Source: UMGS1781 sp045650705
GTDB lineage: Bacteria > Bacillota > Clostridia > TANB77 > CAG-508
Direction: 5' to 3'
Assembly (NCBI GenBank): GCA_045650705.1
Contig: JAZRRK010000055.1
Location: 35,229-99,228 of the forward strand
DNA: 64,000 nt
The position numbers were made by a program, and so were the translations under genes. Below are positions 48,486 to 56,004 of the stretch, piece after piece. Each line of letters opens with the position of its first letter. Position 1 is the stretch's first letter. A model generated the notes under the pieces. That model did no database searches and was not told where the DNA came from. It saw only the letters and a list, made by a program, of their open reading frames with translations.

Positions 48486-48513
48486 ACCAAATTGAATTTT
48501 TAGAATTTTATAG

Positions 48514-48571
48514 AAGGTTCACGGCATTTAAATAAAAAATACATATTTTTTATTTAAATGCCGTGAACCTT
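48514..48571. terminator. 58-bp near-perfect palindrome after porB
   Basis: AAGGTTCACGGCATTTAAAT and its complement form 28-bp arms around a two-base centre. Long terminator-like hairpin closing the por operon. Confidence 0.8.
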
Positions 48572-48660
48572 TAATGGAATTTTCTGTAAAATATAAAAAA
48601 TATATTGACAAAAAAAATAAATGTATGCTATAAGTAAGATATGAAAAAGGAGGAAAACGT

Positions 48661-50238
48661 ATGAAGAGAAAAATAACATTTTTGACAAGTATTTTTATGG
48701 TAGCAATGATGCTATTTACAGGAAGTGTATTTGCAGCTGAAACATTTACATATGATGGAGTAACTTATGTAATTGATGAGGTTAAACTAAAATTAGATTC
48801 ATTAAGTGATGATATAGAATGTATAGGTATTTATAATGACTATTATGTAATTATAGATAGTATTGCAGAAAAGATATATAAAGTAAATGAAAAAGAATGT
48901 ATACTTATGACAAATCAAGAAGTATTAGATTTTATGAATAGTCAGTATGATATTTTGCACAGTATAGAAGAAGATTTAAATATTTACGAAGAGAAAATGT
49001 CATATTATGCTGGAATGATGGAATTGATGGTAACAGAAGATGAAGTTGTTGACAGTAACAAAGAATACTATAAAAAAGTAGAAGTTCCAGAAGGTGGATA
49101 TGAAGTTGTACCAGCGGAAGATTCAGATTTAGCAAATTTAGCAAGTGGAGAAGTTCTAGAATATGCGTATTTAGTACTTCCAAAATCTGCTACAATAGAT
49201 GAAAACATTGCATATTATAAACAAGACAGAACCACAGGTATATATACAAGAGTAGAAAATCCAAAAGAAGAAGAAATTCTAGAATATAAGGTCATAGGTA
49301 ATCCAGATGAATATTACAGCATTACAAAAATTGGTAAGATTACCCAAGAAGCATATGATAAAATTATTCCTACACCAGAACAAAATATTATGTCATTTGG
49401 GTTTAGATTAGTAGAAGATAAAGAAAACAATGATATGTGTTTAATTGCAGAATATAGCTATTATTCAGACTCTGAAAAAAGTATAATATACAAATTAGAT
49501 GGTACTGTTATAAAAGAGTATGACGAAAGAATGACAATAATGCCAATAGGAAACAAATTCTTTGCAATAGCTCCTATAAAAGATGATGGCATAACTGATG
49601 ATAGTAAAATGGTTATAATAGATAAAGAAGGTAATACAGTACTTGAAAACACAGAAATACCATATCTTAGAACAATAGGATATGATAAATATACAACTTA
49701 TTTAAAACATTATGAGTATGACGTGAATAAATTCTATAACATGTATGAATACAAATTATTAAGCGAAGATAACCAAAAATACGAAGGGAAAGAATTACAA
49801 GTAAAAACAAGTGGAGAACTTAATAGATTAATTTCAGTTAAAGTAAATGGTACAGAATTAGATGCTTCAAATTACACAAAAACAAGTGGAAGTACAATAA
49901 TAACACTAAAAAATGATTACCTAAAAACATTAGCAATAGGAACATATACATTAGAACTAGGATATGTTGATGGAACAAAAATAGAAACAAAATTTGTAGT
50001 AGATAAACTTTATAGTAGCGATACTGAAAGTGAAGGTAATACAGGTACTGCGAGCGGTGCAGGTAATGCAGGCAGTGTAGAAGGAACAACAGGGGGAGGA
50101 GCAGGAAACACAATAGAGGGAGATAAAGACGATACTCCAAAAACAGGAAGTAATATAGAAGATAGCAACGTAGGATTATATATAACTTTAACAATAGCGA
50201 TAATTGGAGTAGTTGCAACAAGCAGAAAAAGAAAATAA
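48661..50238 (+). CDS. Secreted surface protein with sortase-type anchor
   Basis: A 525-residue protein. Signal peptide MKRKITFLTSIFMVAMMLFTGSVFA; a long unassigned region; an Ig-like beta domain at about residues 385-455 (VKTSGELNRLISVKVNGTELDASNYTKTSGSTIITLKNDYLKTL...); a Gly/Thr/Ala-rich linker with GNAGSVEGTTGGGAGN; then TPKTGS, a membrane helix and RKRK. TPKTG is a variant of the LPxTG sorting signal. A class B sortase gene follows, so this is its likely substrate. Ligand unknown. Confidence 0.75.
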   Translation: MKRKITFLTSIFMVAMMLFTGSVFAAETFTYDGVTYVIDEVKLKLDSLSDDIECIGIYNDYYVIIDSIAEKIYKVNEKECILMTNQEVLDFMNSQYDILHSIEEDLNIYEEKMSYYAGMMELMVTEDEVVDSNKEYYKKVEVPEGGYEVVPAEDSDLANLASGEVLEYAYLVLPKSATIDENIAYYKQDRTTGIYTRVENPKEEEILEYKVIGNPDEYYSITKIGKITQEAYDKIIPTPEQNIMSFGFRLVEDKENNDMCLIAEYSYYSDSEKSIIYKLDGTVIKEYDERMTIMPIGNKFFAIAPIKDDGITDDSKMVIIDKEGNTVLENTEIPYLRTIGYDKYTTYLKHYEYDVNKFYNMYEYKLLSEDNQKYEGKELQVKTSGELNRLISVKVNGTELDASNYTKTSGSTIITLKNDYLKTLAIGTYTLELGYVDGTKIETKFVVDKLYSSDTESEGNTGTASGAGNAGSVEGTTGGGAGNTIEGDKDDTPKTGSNIEDSNVGLYITLTIAIIGVVATSRKRK

Positions 50239-50246
50239 TGATTAAT

Positions 50247-50282
50247 AAATATACCTATTCAAATGAGTAGGTATATTTTTAC
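50247..50282 (+). terminator. Terminator between surface protein and sortase
   Basis: AAATATACCTA / TAGGTATATTT stem followed by T. Confidence 0.8.
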
Positions 50283-50304
50283 TAAAAAATGAAAGGAATG
50301 GAAT

Positions 50305-51060
50305 ATGAGTAAAAAACATTTAAGTAAAAACAGGTATAATAAAATAATAGCAATATTTATATTATTAATTTTAGCTGTAATTGCAACATATGAATTGATA
50401 AATCATTATAAAGATAAGAAAGATAATAACTATCAAAAAATATTGGATGAAATACAAGTAACACCAACAGAAAATGAAACAGAAAGAATGTTACAAGTAA
50501 AAGAATTACAAAAAGAAAATCCGGATATTGTTGGATGGCTTGAAATTGAAGGGACAGAAATAAGTTATCCTGTCTTGCAAGACGATGATAATGAATACTA
50601 TATGACACATAATTATAAAAAAGAATACACCAAAGATGGCTCATTATTTCTAGATAAAGACTATGACTGGAATATACCAAGTACAAATTTATTAATATAT
50701 GGGCATAATAATCTCAATAATACAATGTTTCATAATTTATTAGATTATAAAGACGAAACCTTTTATAAAGAACACCCTATAATTAAATTAACAACAGACA
50801 AAGAAGATGCAGAATATGAAATAATAGCCGCATTTTATTCAAGAGTATACTATAAATCAGAAACAGATGTGTTTAGATACTACTATTTTATAAATGCAGA
50901 AACCGAGCAAGAATTTAACGACTATGTAAATAATAGTAAACAAGCAAGTCTATATGAAACAGGAAAAACTGCAAAATATGGAGACCAATTAATAACACTA
51001 TCAACCTGTTCATACCACACAGAAGATGGAAGATTTGCAGTTGTTGCAAGAAAAAAATAA
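50305..51060 (+). CDS. srtB: Class B sortase
   Basis: A 251-residue membrane-bound transpeptidase: N-terminal membrane anchor (about residues 13-30), NPDIVGWLEIEGTEISYPVLQ, the active-site His in YGHNNLNNTMFHNL and the catalytic TLSTCSYHTEDGRFAVVARK with Cys and Arg. The insertion between the His and Cys strands and the TLSTC motif mark class B. It joins surface proteins such as the neighbouring TPKTG protein to the peptidoglycan. Confidence 0.9.
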   Translation: MSKKHLSKNRYNKIIAIFILLILAVIATYELINHYKDKKDNNYQKILDEIQVTPTENETERMLQVKELQKENPDIVGWLEIEGTEISYPVLQDDDNEYYMTHNYKKEYTKDGSLFLDKDYDWNIPSTNLLIYGHNNLNNTMFHNLLDYKDETFYKEHPIIKLTTDKEDAEYEIIAAFYSRVYYKSETDVFRYYYFINAETEQEFNDYVNNSKQASLYETGKTAKYGDQLITLSTCSYHTEDGRFAVVARKK

Positions 51061-51064
51061 ACCC

Positions 51065-51093
51065 TTGAAAAAAATTCCAATATGGTATATAAT
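51065..51093 (+). promoter_or_regulatory. Promoter of the acyl-CoA ligase gene
   Basis: TTGAAA (51065-51070), 17-bp spacer, TATAAT (51088-51093). Confidence 0.7.
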
Positions 51094-51126
51094 ATTACAG
51101 GAACATTAATTAAAAGGAGTACCAAT

Positions 51127-52956
51127 ATGGATAAAGAAAATATAGAAATTTTAAAGAAAATTAAAAAAATATTTGCAGAAAAAGGTTTGGATAGCGAAGA
51201 CTTAGATATAATACAAGAAGCAAATGTAAAGAAAAAGTTACATAAATTTGAAAAAATTACAGATTTAAAAGATATGATAAATAAATCAGGTGTAAAATTT
51301 GCAGATAAACCAGCATTTAGATATAAAACAGGAGTAGAAGGAGAATTTGGTGCAATAACATATGGCGAGTTTTTAGAGCAAATAAATGCTTTAGGAACAA
51401 AACTTGTAGATATGGGACTACAAGGAAAAAGAATTGCAATAATTGGTGAAAATAGATATGAATGGTGTTTAGCATATATGGCTACAGCATGTGGAACAGG
51501 TGTAGTAGTTCCGTTAGATAAATTATTGCCAGCAAATGAACTAGAAACATTAATTGTACGTTCAGGAGCAGAAGCTATATTCTATTCAAGTAAATATGAT
51601 GAAATAATGCAAGACATAAAGCAAAGACAAACAACAGACATTAGATATTATATTTCAATGGACTTAGAAAAAAGAGAAGACGGAGTATATTCACAAAAAG
51701 AATTAGTAGAAAAAGGAAAAGAATTAATAGCAGGAGGAAATAGAAAATTCTTAGATGCTAAAATAGATAATGAAAAAATGGGATTTATGCTATTTACATC
51801 AGGAACAACAGCAATGTCAAAAGCTGTAATGTTATGTCATAAAAACATAGTTACAAACTTAATGGATATTGCATCAGTTCTGAACTTAGATGAAAATGAC
51901 ACATTACTTTCATTCTTACCATTACATCATACATTCGAATGTACAGTAGGTTTCTTGTATGTAATGTATAGAGGAGGAAGTATAGCTTATTGTGAGGGAA
52001 TAAGACATATTGCAAATAATATTAAAGAATATAAAATAACTGCAATGATTTCTGTACCAGCTCTATATGAAAACATGTATAAAAGATTAATGAAAAATAT
52101 AGAGAAAAAAGGAAAGCTTCAAGAAGTTGAATTATTAATGAAGCTAACAGGAACTCTTTCAAAAGTAGGAATAGACTTTAGAAAGAAAGTATTTAAAGAA
52201 ATACATGAAGGACTTGGTGGACACTTAAGACTTTTAGTAAATGGTGCAGCAGCATTATCTCCAGAAGTAGAAAAAGGATTCAATGATTTAGGAATAAAAA
52301 CAATACAAGGATATGGTCTAACAGAAACATCACCAGTTATTTCAGCAGGAACAGATTTTGAACAACAAATAGGTTCTGTAGGTAAAGTATTTCCAAATGT
52401 AAAATTAAAAATAGTAAATAAAGATGAAGATGGAATAGGAGAGATACATGTAAAAGCTCCTACAGTAATGCTTGGATATTATCAAAATGAAGAAGCTACA
52501 AAAGAAGTTATAGACAGCAAGGGATGGTTCAACACAGGGGATTTAGGATATGTAGATAAAAAAGGATTCTTATTCTTATGTGGAAGAAAGAAAAGTGTAA
52601 TTGTATTAAAAAATGGAAAAAATGTATTCCCAGAAGAAATAGAAACAGTTATTAATAGAATAGATGGAGTAAAAGAATCTTTTGTTTATGGAAAACCAGA
52701 AGAAGATGACGAAATAGATTTGAAGATATGCACAAAAATAGTATATGATAAAGAAGCAATAAAAGAAATTTATGGATTAGAAGATGAGAAAGAAATTTTA
52801 GATATGATGTGGACAAAAATAAAAGAAATAAATAAAACAATGCCAGCTTATAAATCTGTAAAAGAAATAATAATAACAGAGGAAGAATTAATAAAAACTA
52901 CTACTCAGAAGATAAAAAGACACGAAGAAATGAAAAAAATTGTAAAAAAATCATAA
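51127..52956 (+). CDS. Long-chain acyl-CoA synthetase (AMP-forming)
   Basis: A 609-residue ANL-superfamily enzyme with the AMP motif MLFTSGTTAMSKAVMLCHKN (about residue 218), GYGLTETSPVISAG (about 397) and GWFNTGDLGYVDKKGFLFLCGRKKSVIV with the hinge region. It activates fatty acids to acyl-CoA (or another thioester) using ATP. The ATG at 51127 follows AAGGAGTACCAAT. An N-terminal helical segment of about 45 residues precedes the family core. Single gene, end-to-end with a small terminator hairpin. Confidence 0.88.
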   Translation: MDKENIEILKKIKKIFAEKGLDSEDLDIIQEANVKKKLHKFEKITDLKDMINKSGVKFADKPAFRYKTGVEGEFGAITYGEFLEQINALGTKLVDMGLQGKRIAIIGENRYEWCLAYMATACGTGVVVPLDKLLPANELETLIVRSGAEAIFYSSKYDEIMQDIKQRQTTDIRYYISMDLEKREDGVYSQKELVEKGKELIAGGNRKFLDAKIDNEKMGFMLFTSGTTAMSKAVMLCHKNIVTNLMDIASVLNLDENDTLLSFLPLHHTFECTVGFLYVMYRGGSIAYCEGIRHIANNIKEYKITAMISVPALYENMYKRLMKNIEKKGKLQEVELLMKLTGTLSKVGIDFRKKVFKEIHEGLGGHLRLLVNGAAALSPEVEKGFNDLGIKTIQGYGLTETSPVISAGTDFEQQIGSVGKVFPNVKLKIVNKDEDGIGEIHVKAPTVMLGYYQNEEATKEVIDSKGWFNTGDLGYVDKKGFLFLCGRKKSVIVLKNGKNVFPEEIETVINRIDGVKESFVYGKPEEDDEIDLKICTKIVYDKEAIKEIYGLEDEKEILDMMWTKIKEINKTMPAYKSVKEIIITEEELIKTTTQKIKRHEEMKKIVKKS

Positions 52957-52958
52957 AA

Positions 52959-52990
52959 TTTCAGTTAAACTATTGATTTTTAACTGAAAA
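52959..52990 (+). terminator. Hairpin after the acyl-CoA ligase gene
   Basis: TTTCAGTTAA / TTAACTGAAA stem around an AT-rich loop. It overlaps the -35 box of the next promoter. Confidence 0.6.
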
Positions 52991-53001
52991 TGTAGTATAA
53001 A
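52973..53001 (+). promoter_or_regulatory. Promoter of the Asn-rich surface protein
   Basis: TTGATT (52973-52978), 17-bp spacer, TATAAA (52996-53001). Confidence 0.55.
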
Positions 53002-53042
53002 TAAAAGAGGTTTAATAAATAATATATAATAAGGAGAGAAAA

Positions 53043-53417
53043 ATGAATTTAAATAAAAAAGAATTAATAATTAGTGTAATTTTAATATTAATATTAGCAC
53101 TTTTAATTATAGGATTTAATGCTAATGTATTAGCAACTTCATCAAATACTGCAGGAAGTTTAAATGACTATTTGAATTTAAGTTGGGGTGCAGGAAATAA
53201 TAGTAATAATAATATTCCACAAATACCAATTAACAATACTAATAATACAAGTAATGAAGTGCAAAATATACCTGTTAATAATTCAGTAAATAATACTAAT
53301 ACACCAGGGAAAGTGCCTAATACAGGATTAGAAGATGCTCCATGGTTAATTATAGGAATATGTGTTGTATCAGCAACCTTTGCATACAAGAAAATTAAAG
53401 AATATAAAATAGATTAA
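53043..53417 (+). CDS. Small Asn-rich secreted protein with VPNTG sorting signal
   Basis: A 124-residue protein: signal peptide (about residues 1-30, ending NVLATS), a low-complexity Asn/Thr/Pro-rich middle (NNTNNTSNEVQNIPVNNS), then VPNTG at about residue 92-96, a membrane helix and KKIKEYK. VPNTG is an LPxTG-type signal, resembling class D/E substrates. It converges on a sortase gene across one terminator; the two form a natural enzyme-substrate pair. Function of the short mature protein unknown. Confidence 0.75.
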   Translation: MNLNKKELIISVILILILALLIIGFNANVLATSSNTAGSLNDYLNLSWGAGNNSNNNIPQIPINNTNNTSNEVQNIPVNNSVNNTNTPGKVPNTGLEDAPWLIIGICVVSATFAYKKIKEYKID

Positions 53418-53430
53418 TTAAAAAATAAAC

Positions 53431-53460
53431 AAAAATAGATAGGATATCCTATCTATTTTT
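53431..53460. terminator. 30-bp perfect palindromic bidirectional terminator
   Basis: AAAAATAGATAGGAT and its exact complement, with A and T runs at the ends, between the convergent surface protein and sortase genes. Confidence 0.85.
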
Positions 53461-54090
53461 TGCTTTTATAATTAGTCTTTTTTTATTAAAATTGTTACAA
53501 GTAATTAAAGTAATTTCTTTAAAATTAGTATCTTGATTAAGACAAGAAACGTTTGTAGGATTAGATTCAAACTTATCATATATAGTATATACAATTTCTG
53601 TACCTGACATAGTATAGATATTTATAATATCCCCAATTTCTAGCTGATATAAATTACTAAAAAAATCACCATTATCATAATTATGTCCAGCAATACAGAC
53701 ATTGCCAGACTTATAAAAAGATTCTCCATAAAATTTACAAGGAGCAACTTTTAATAATTCTTCGCTATAATCAGCTAAAATAGGATATCTTAAATTAAGT
53801 TTTTTTATCTCAATAATACCCAATATTTCCGAACTTTCTCCATTTTCTAAAATAATGCTAGGAGTAAAAGAAGCATTAGAAGAATATAGGCTCTGAATAT
53901 CATAAGCATTTAAAATCTGACTAGAGATTTTGGCTTTGTTATTGATATTTATATATGAAATTATATAATAAACTAAAAATATAATAATCACGAAAATAGA
54001 TAAGAAAAATGTAATTTTATATTTTGTTATATAATGATTTTTTTTAGGCGATGTTATTTCTAATTTTTCAGGAAAAATTATTTGATTCAT
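53449..54090 (-). CDS. Sortase, probably class D
   Basis: A 213-residue protein with one N-terminal membrane helix (about residues 25-47) and the sortase domain: LGIIEIKKLNLRYPILADYSEELLKVAPCKFYGES, the His in CIAGHNYDNGDFFSNL and the catalytic TLITCNNFNKKRLIIKAK. The compact length and APCKFYGES pattern fit class D. The ATG at 54090 overlaps the ylbJ stop (ATGA), so translation is coupled to ylbJ. Class D sortases with sporulation genes suggest a role in the spore or mother-cell envelope; this is inference. Confidence 0.85.
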   Translation of the reverse strand: MNQIIFPEKLEITSPKKNHYITKYKITFFLSIFVIIIFLVYYIISYININNKAKISSQILNAYDIQSLYSSNASFTPSIILENGESSEILGIIEIKKLNLRYPILADYSEELLKVAPCKFYGESFYKSGNVCIAGHNYDNGDFFSNLYQLEIGDIINIYTMSGTEIVYTIYDKFESNPTNVSCLNQDTNFKEITLITCNNFNKKRLIIKAKNR

Positions 54091-55091
54091 ACTAATAAGT
54101 ATGTGTAAAAACATGCAAAAAATGCTTGCAATAATTTTCCAAAAAAGTAGGGTTTTATAGAAATTTTTGATTTAGATGTGATGCTTAATACTTGTAAAAG
54201 TACAGAAAAACCACCAAAACCTAAAACAAAAGAGCAAATTATAATTCTAAAATTTATGCTAAAAAAGTTAAGTGAGCATATATATGAAATTCCATTTGTA
54301 ACTTCAATTAAACCTGTTGATATAGCCATAGTAAAAGAACTTGGGATCCCCAAAATATTAAAAAATTTTGAAAATAAAATTAAAACATGACTGGTATTAA
54401 GTATTGAAATTATAATAGAAAATAAAACAACGAAACCTCCAATCATTAAAATAGTATTTATTGATGTAACTATACTTTTAGATAAAACTTCACCTAAGTT
54501 AGTAAATGAAAGAAAATTATTTTCTATGGAATATGTAGAATTTCTATAATATTTTTCTTTAGATTTACCCCACCATCTAAATAAAAAACCAACTGTTAGA
54601 CAACTAAGAATGTGTGTAATAAATAAAACTAAACCAATATATGGATTAGAAAACATACCGATACCAACTGTTCCAATAATAAATAGGGGGCCAGAGTTAT
54701 TAGTAAATGCTATTAATCTTTCAGCTTCTATAGGAGTGCACAATTTTTGTTCCTTAAGATTAGAAACAATTTTAGCACCAACAGGATAACCACTAATAAT
54801 TCCCATCAGTAGTGCAAAAGCTCCTTCACCGGGGACATTAAAAATAGGGCGCATTAATTTATTAAGTAGCTTGCCACACATTTGAACAACATTAGTATAT
54901 CCCAGAAGTTCAGTAGCTATAAAGAATGGTAGAAGAGAGGGAAGAACAGAATTTGCCCATAAATTTAAACCAGATTTAGCTGCTTCTAAATTATTTTTAG
55001 AAAAAAATAATAAGCATAATATAAATAAACAAATAAGAGTTGGTAAAATTAATGATTTTATTTTTAATACAACAAATTTAAACTTTTGCAT
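54087..55091 (-). CDS. ylbJ: Sporulation integral membrane protein YlbJ
   Basis: A 334-residue nucleoside-transporter-like (Gate domain) membrane protein with about eight spans. SVLPSLLPFFIATELLGYTNVV, GAFALLMGIISGYPVGAKIVSNLKEQKLCTPIEAERLIAFTNNSGPLFIIGTVGIGMF and GLIEVTNGI are characteristic of YlbJ. In Bacillus it is made in the mother cell under sigma-E and is needed for spore cortex formation. AAAGGAG site; overlaps the downstream sortase by four bases. Confidence 0.92.
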   Translation of the reverse strand: MQKFKFVVLKIKSLILPTLICLFILCLLFFSKNNLEAAKSGLNLWANSVLPSLLPFFIATELLGYTNVVQMCGKLLNKLMRPIFNVPGEGAFALLMGIISGYPVGAKIVSNLKEQKLCTPIEAERLIAFTNNSGPLFIIGTVGIGMFSNPYIGLVLFITHILSCLTVGFLFRWWGKSKEKYYRNSTYSIENNFLSFTNLGEVLSKSIVTSINTILMIGGFVVLFSIIISILNTSHVLILFSKFFNILGIPSSFTMAISTGLIEVTNGISYICSLNFFSINFRIIICSFVLGFGGFSVLLQVLSITSKSKISIKPYFFGKLLQAFFACFYTYLLV

Positions 55092-55127
55092 ACAAACAAG
55101 CTCCTTTAATTAATGTATATTAAAAAA

Positions 55128-55161
55128 AGCAAATTTTAGAATTGAATTTCTAAAATTCGCT
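55128..55161. terminator. Hairpin at the end of pflA
   Basis: GCAAATTTTAGAA / TTTCTAAAATTCGC, overlapping the last codons of pflA and followed by a T-rich stretch on the minus strand. Confidence 0.6.
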
Positions 55162-55861
55162 TTGCTCTTTTTATGTCTTCGTCATTTGCAGGACGAATAT
55201 CTTTTAAGGGGTATTCATAACCTAATTTTTCCCATTTATAAATTCCCATACTGTGATATGGATGTAATTCAATTTTTTGAACAGTTTTTAGTGAGTTAAT
55301 AAAGTTTTTCAAATCTATTAAATCTTTTTCATCATCTGTAATTCCAGGGATAATAACTTGTCTAATCCAAATTGGAATATTGTTATCACTTAAATATTTT
55401 GCAAATTCTAATTCTAATTTATTAGAATTGCCAACTAATTCTTTACACTTTCCATCATTTATATGCTTGATATCTAATAAAACCAAATCAGTTAAAGACA
55501 AAACTTGTTTTATTTCATCTGTTAATGGAAGCATACCTGATGTATCAAGTGCTGTATGAAAACCTAATTTTTTGAGTTCTGTAAATAGAGCTATTAAAAA
55601 TTTTGGTTGTAATAAAGGTTCTCCGCCAGTAGCTGTTACACCGCCATTAGAAATTTTTATATAATCTTCATATTTTTTTATTCTCTGAATTAATTCTGAA
55701 ACTGAAATATGTTCTCCACCGGTAGTGTCCCAAGTGTCTCTATTGTGGCAGTACTTGCATTTCAATGCGCAACCTTGCATAAATATTACGAATCTAATAC
55801 CAGGACCATCAACAGTACCAAAAGTTTCGATAGAATGAATTCTTGCCTTTAAATCTTCCAT
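55136..55861 (-). CDS. pflA: Pyruvate formate-lyase activating enzyme
   Basis: A 241-residue radical SAM enzyme starting MEDLKARIHSIETFGTVDGPGIRFVIFMQGCALKCKYCHNRDTW, with the CxxxCxxC cluster motif (Cys of CALKCKYC). TGGEPLLQPKF and the HPYHSMGIYKWEKLGYEYPL end are typical. It installs the glycyl radical on PFL. Start chosen at 55861 after AAAGGAGAAAACA. Lies downstream of pflB but separated by a 140-bp gap with repeats. Confidence 0.95.
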   Translation of the reverse strand: MEDLKARIHSIETFGTVDGPGIRFVIFMQGCALKCKYCHNRDTWDTTGGEHISVSELIQRIKKYEDYIKISNGGVTATGGEPLLQPKFLIALFTELKKLGFHTALDTSGMLPLTDEIKQVLSLTDLVLLDIKHINDGKCKELVGNSNKLELEFAKYLSDNNIPIWIRQVIIPGITDDEKDLIDLKNFINSLKTVQKIELHPYHSMGIYKWEKLGYEYPLKDIRPANDEDIKRAKRILEIQF

Positions 55862-55885
55862 TGTTTTCTCCTTTCTTGAAAGGAG

Positions 55886-55973
55886 TGTAGGGGCGACCAT
55901 TGGTCGTCCGCCTTCATAGCAATAGCTGAAGATAATTTAAACGGGTCGCTGAGGACAGCGACCCCTACATATA
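55886..55973. repeat. MITE-like unit with TGTAGGGG / CCCCTACA ends
   Basis: Terminal inverted repeats TGTAGGGG and CCCCTACA bracket about 88 bp that include the GGGGCGACC repeat and a GGGTCGCTGAGGACAGCGACCC hairpin. No coding capacity. Confidence 0.55.
55887..55910. repeat. GGGGCGACC interspersed palindromic repeat
   Basis: Core GGGGCGACCATTGGTCGTCC between pflB and pflA; also the left end of the unit at 55886-55973. Confidence 0.8.
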
Positions 55974-56004
55974 GTATAACACATTTTTGTCTATATTATC
56001 AACT

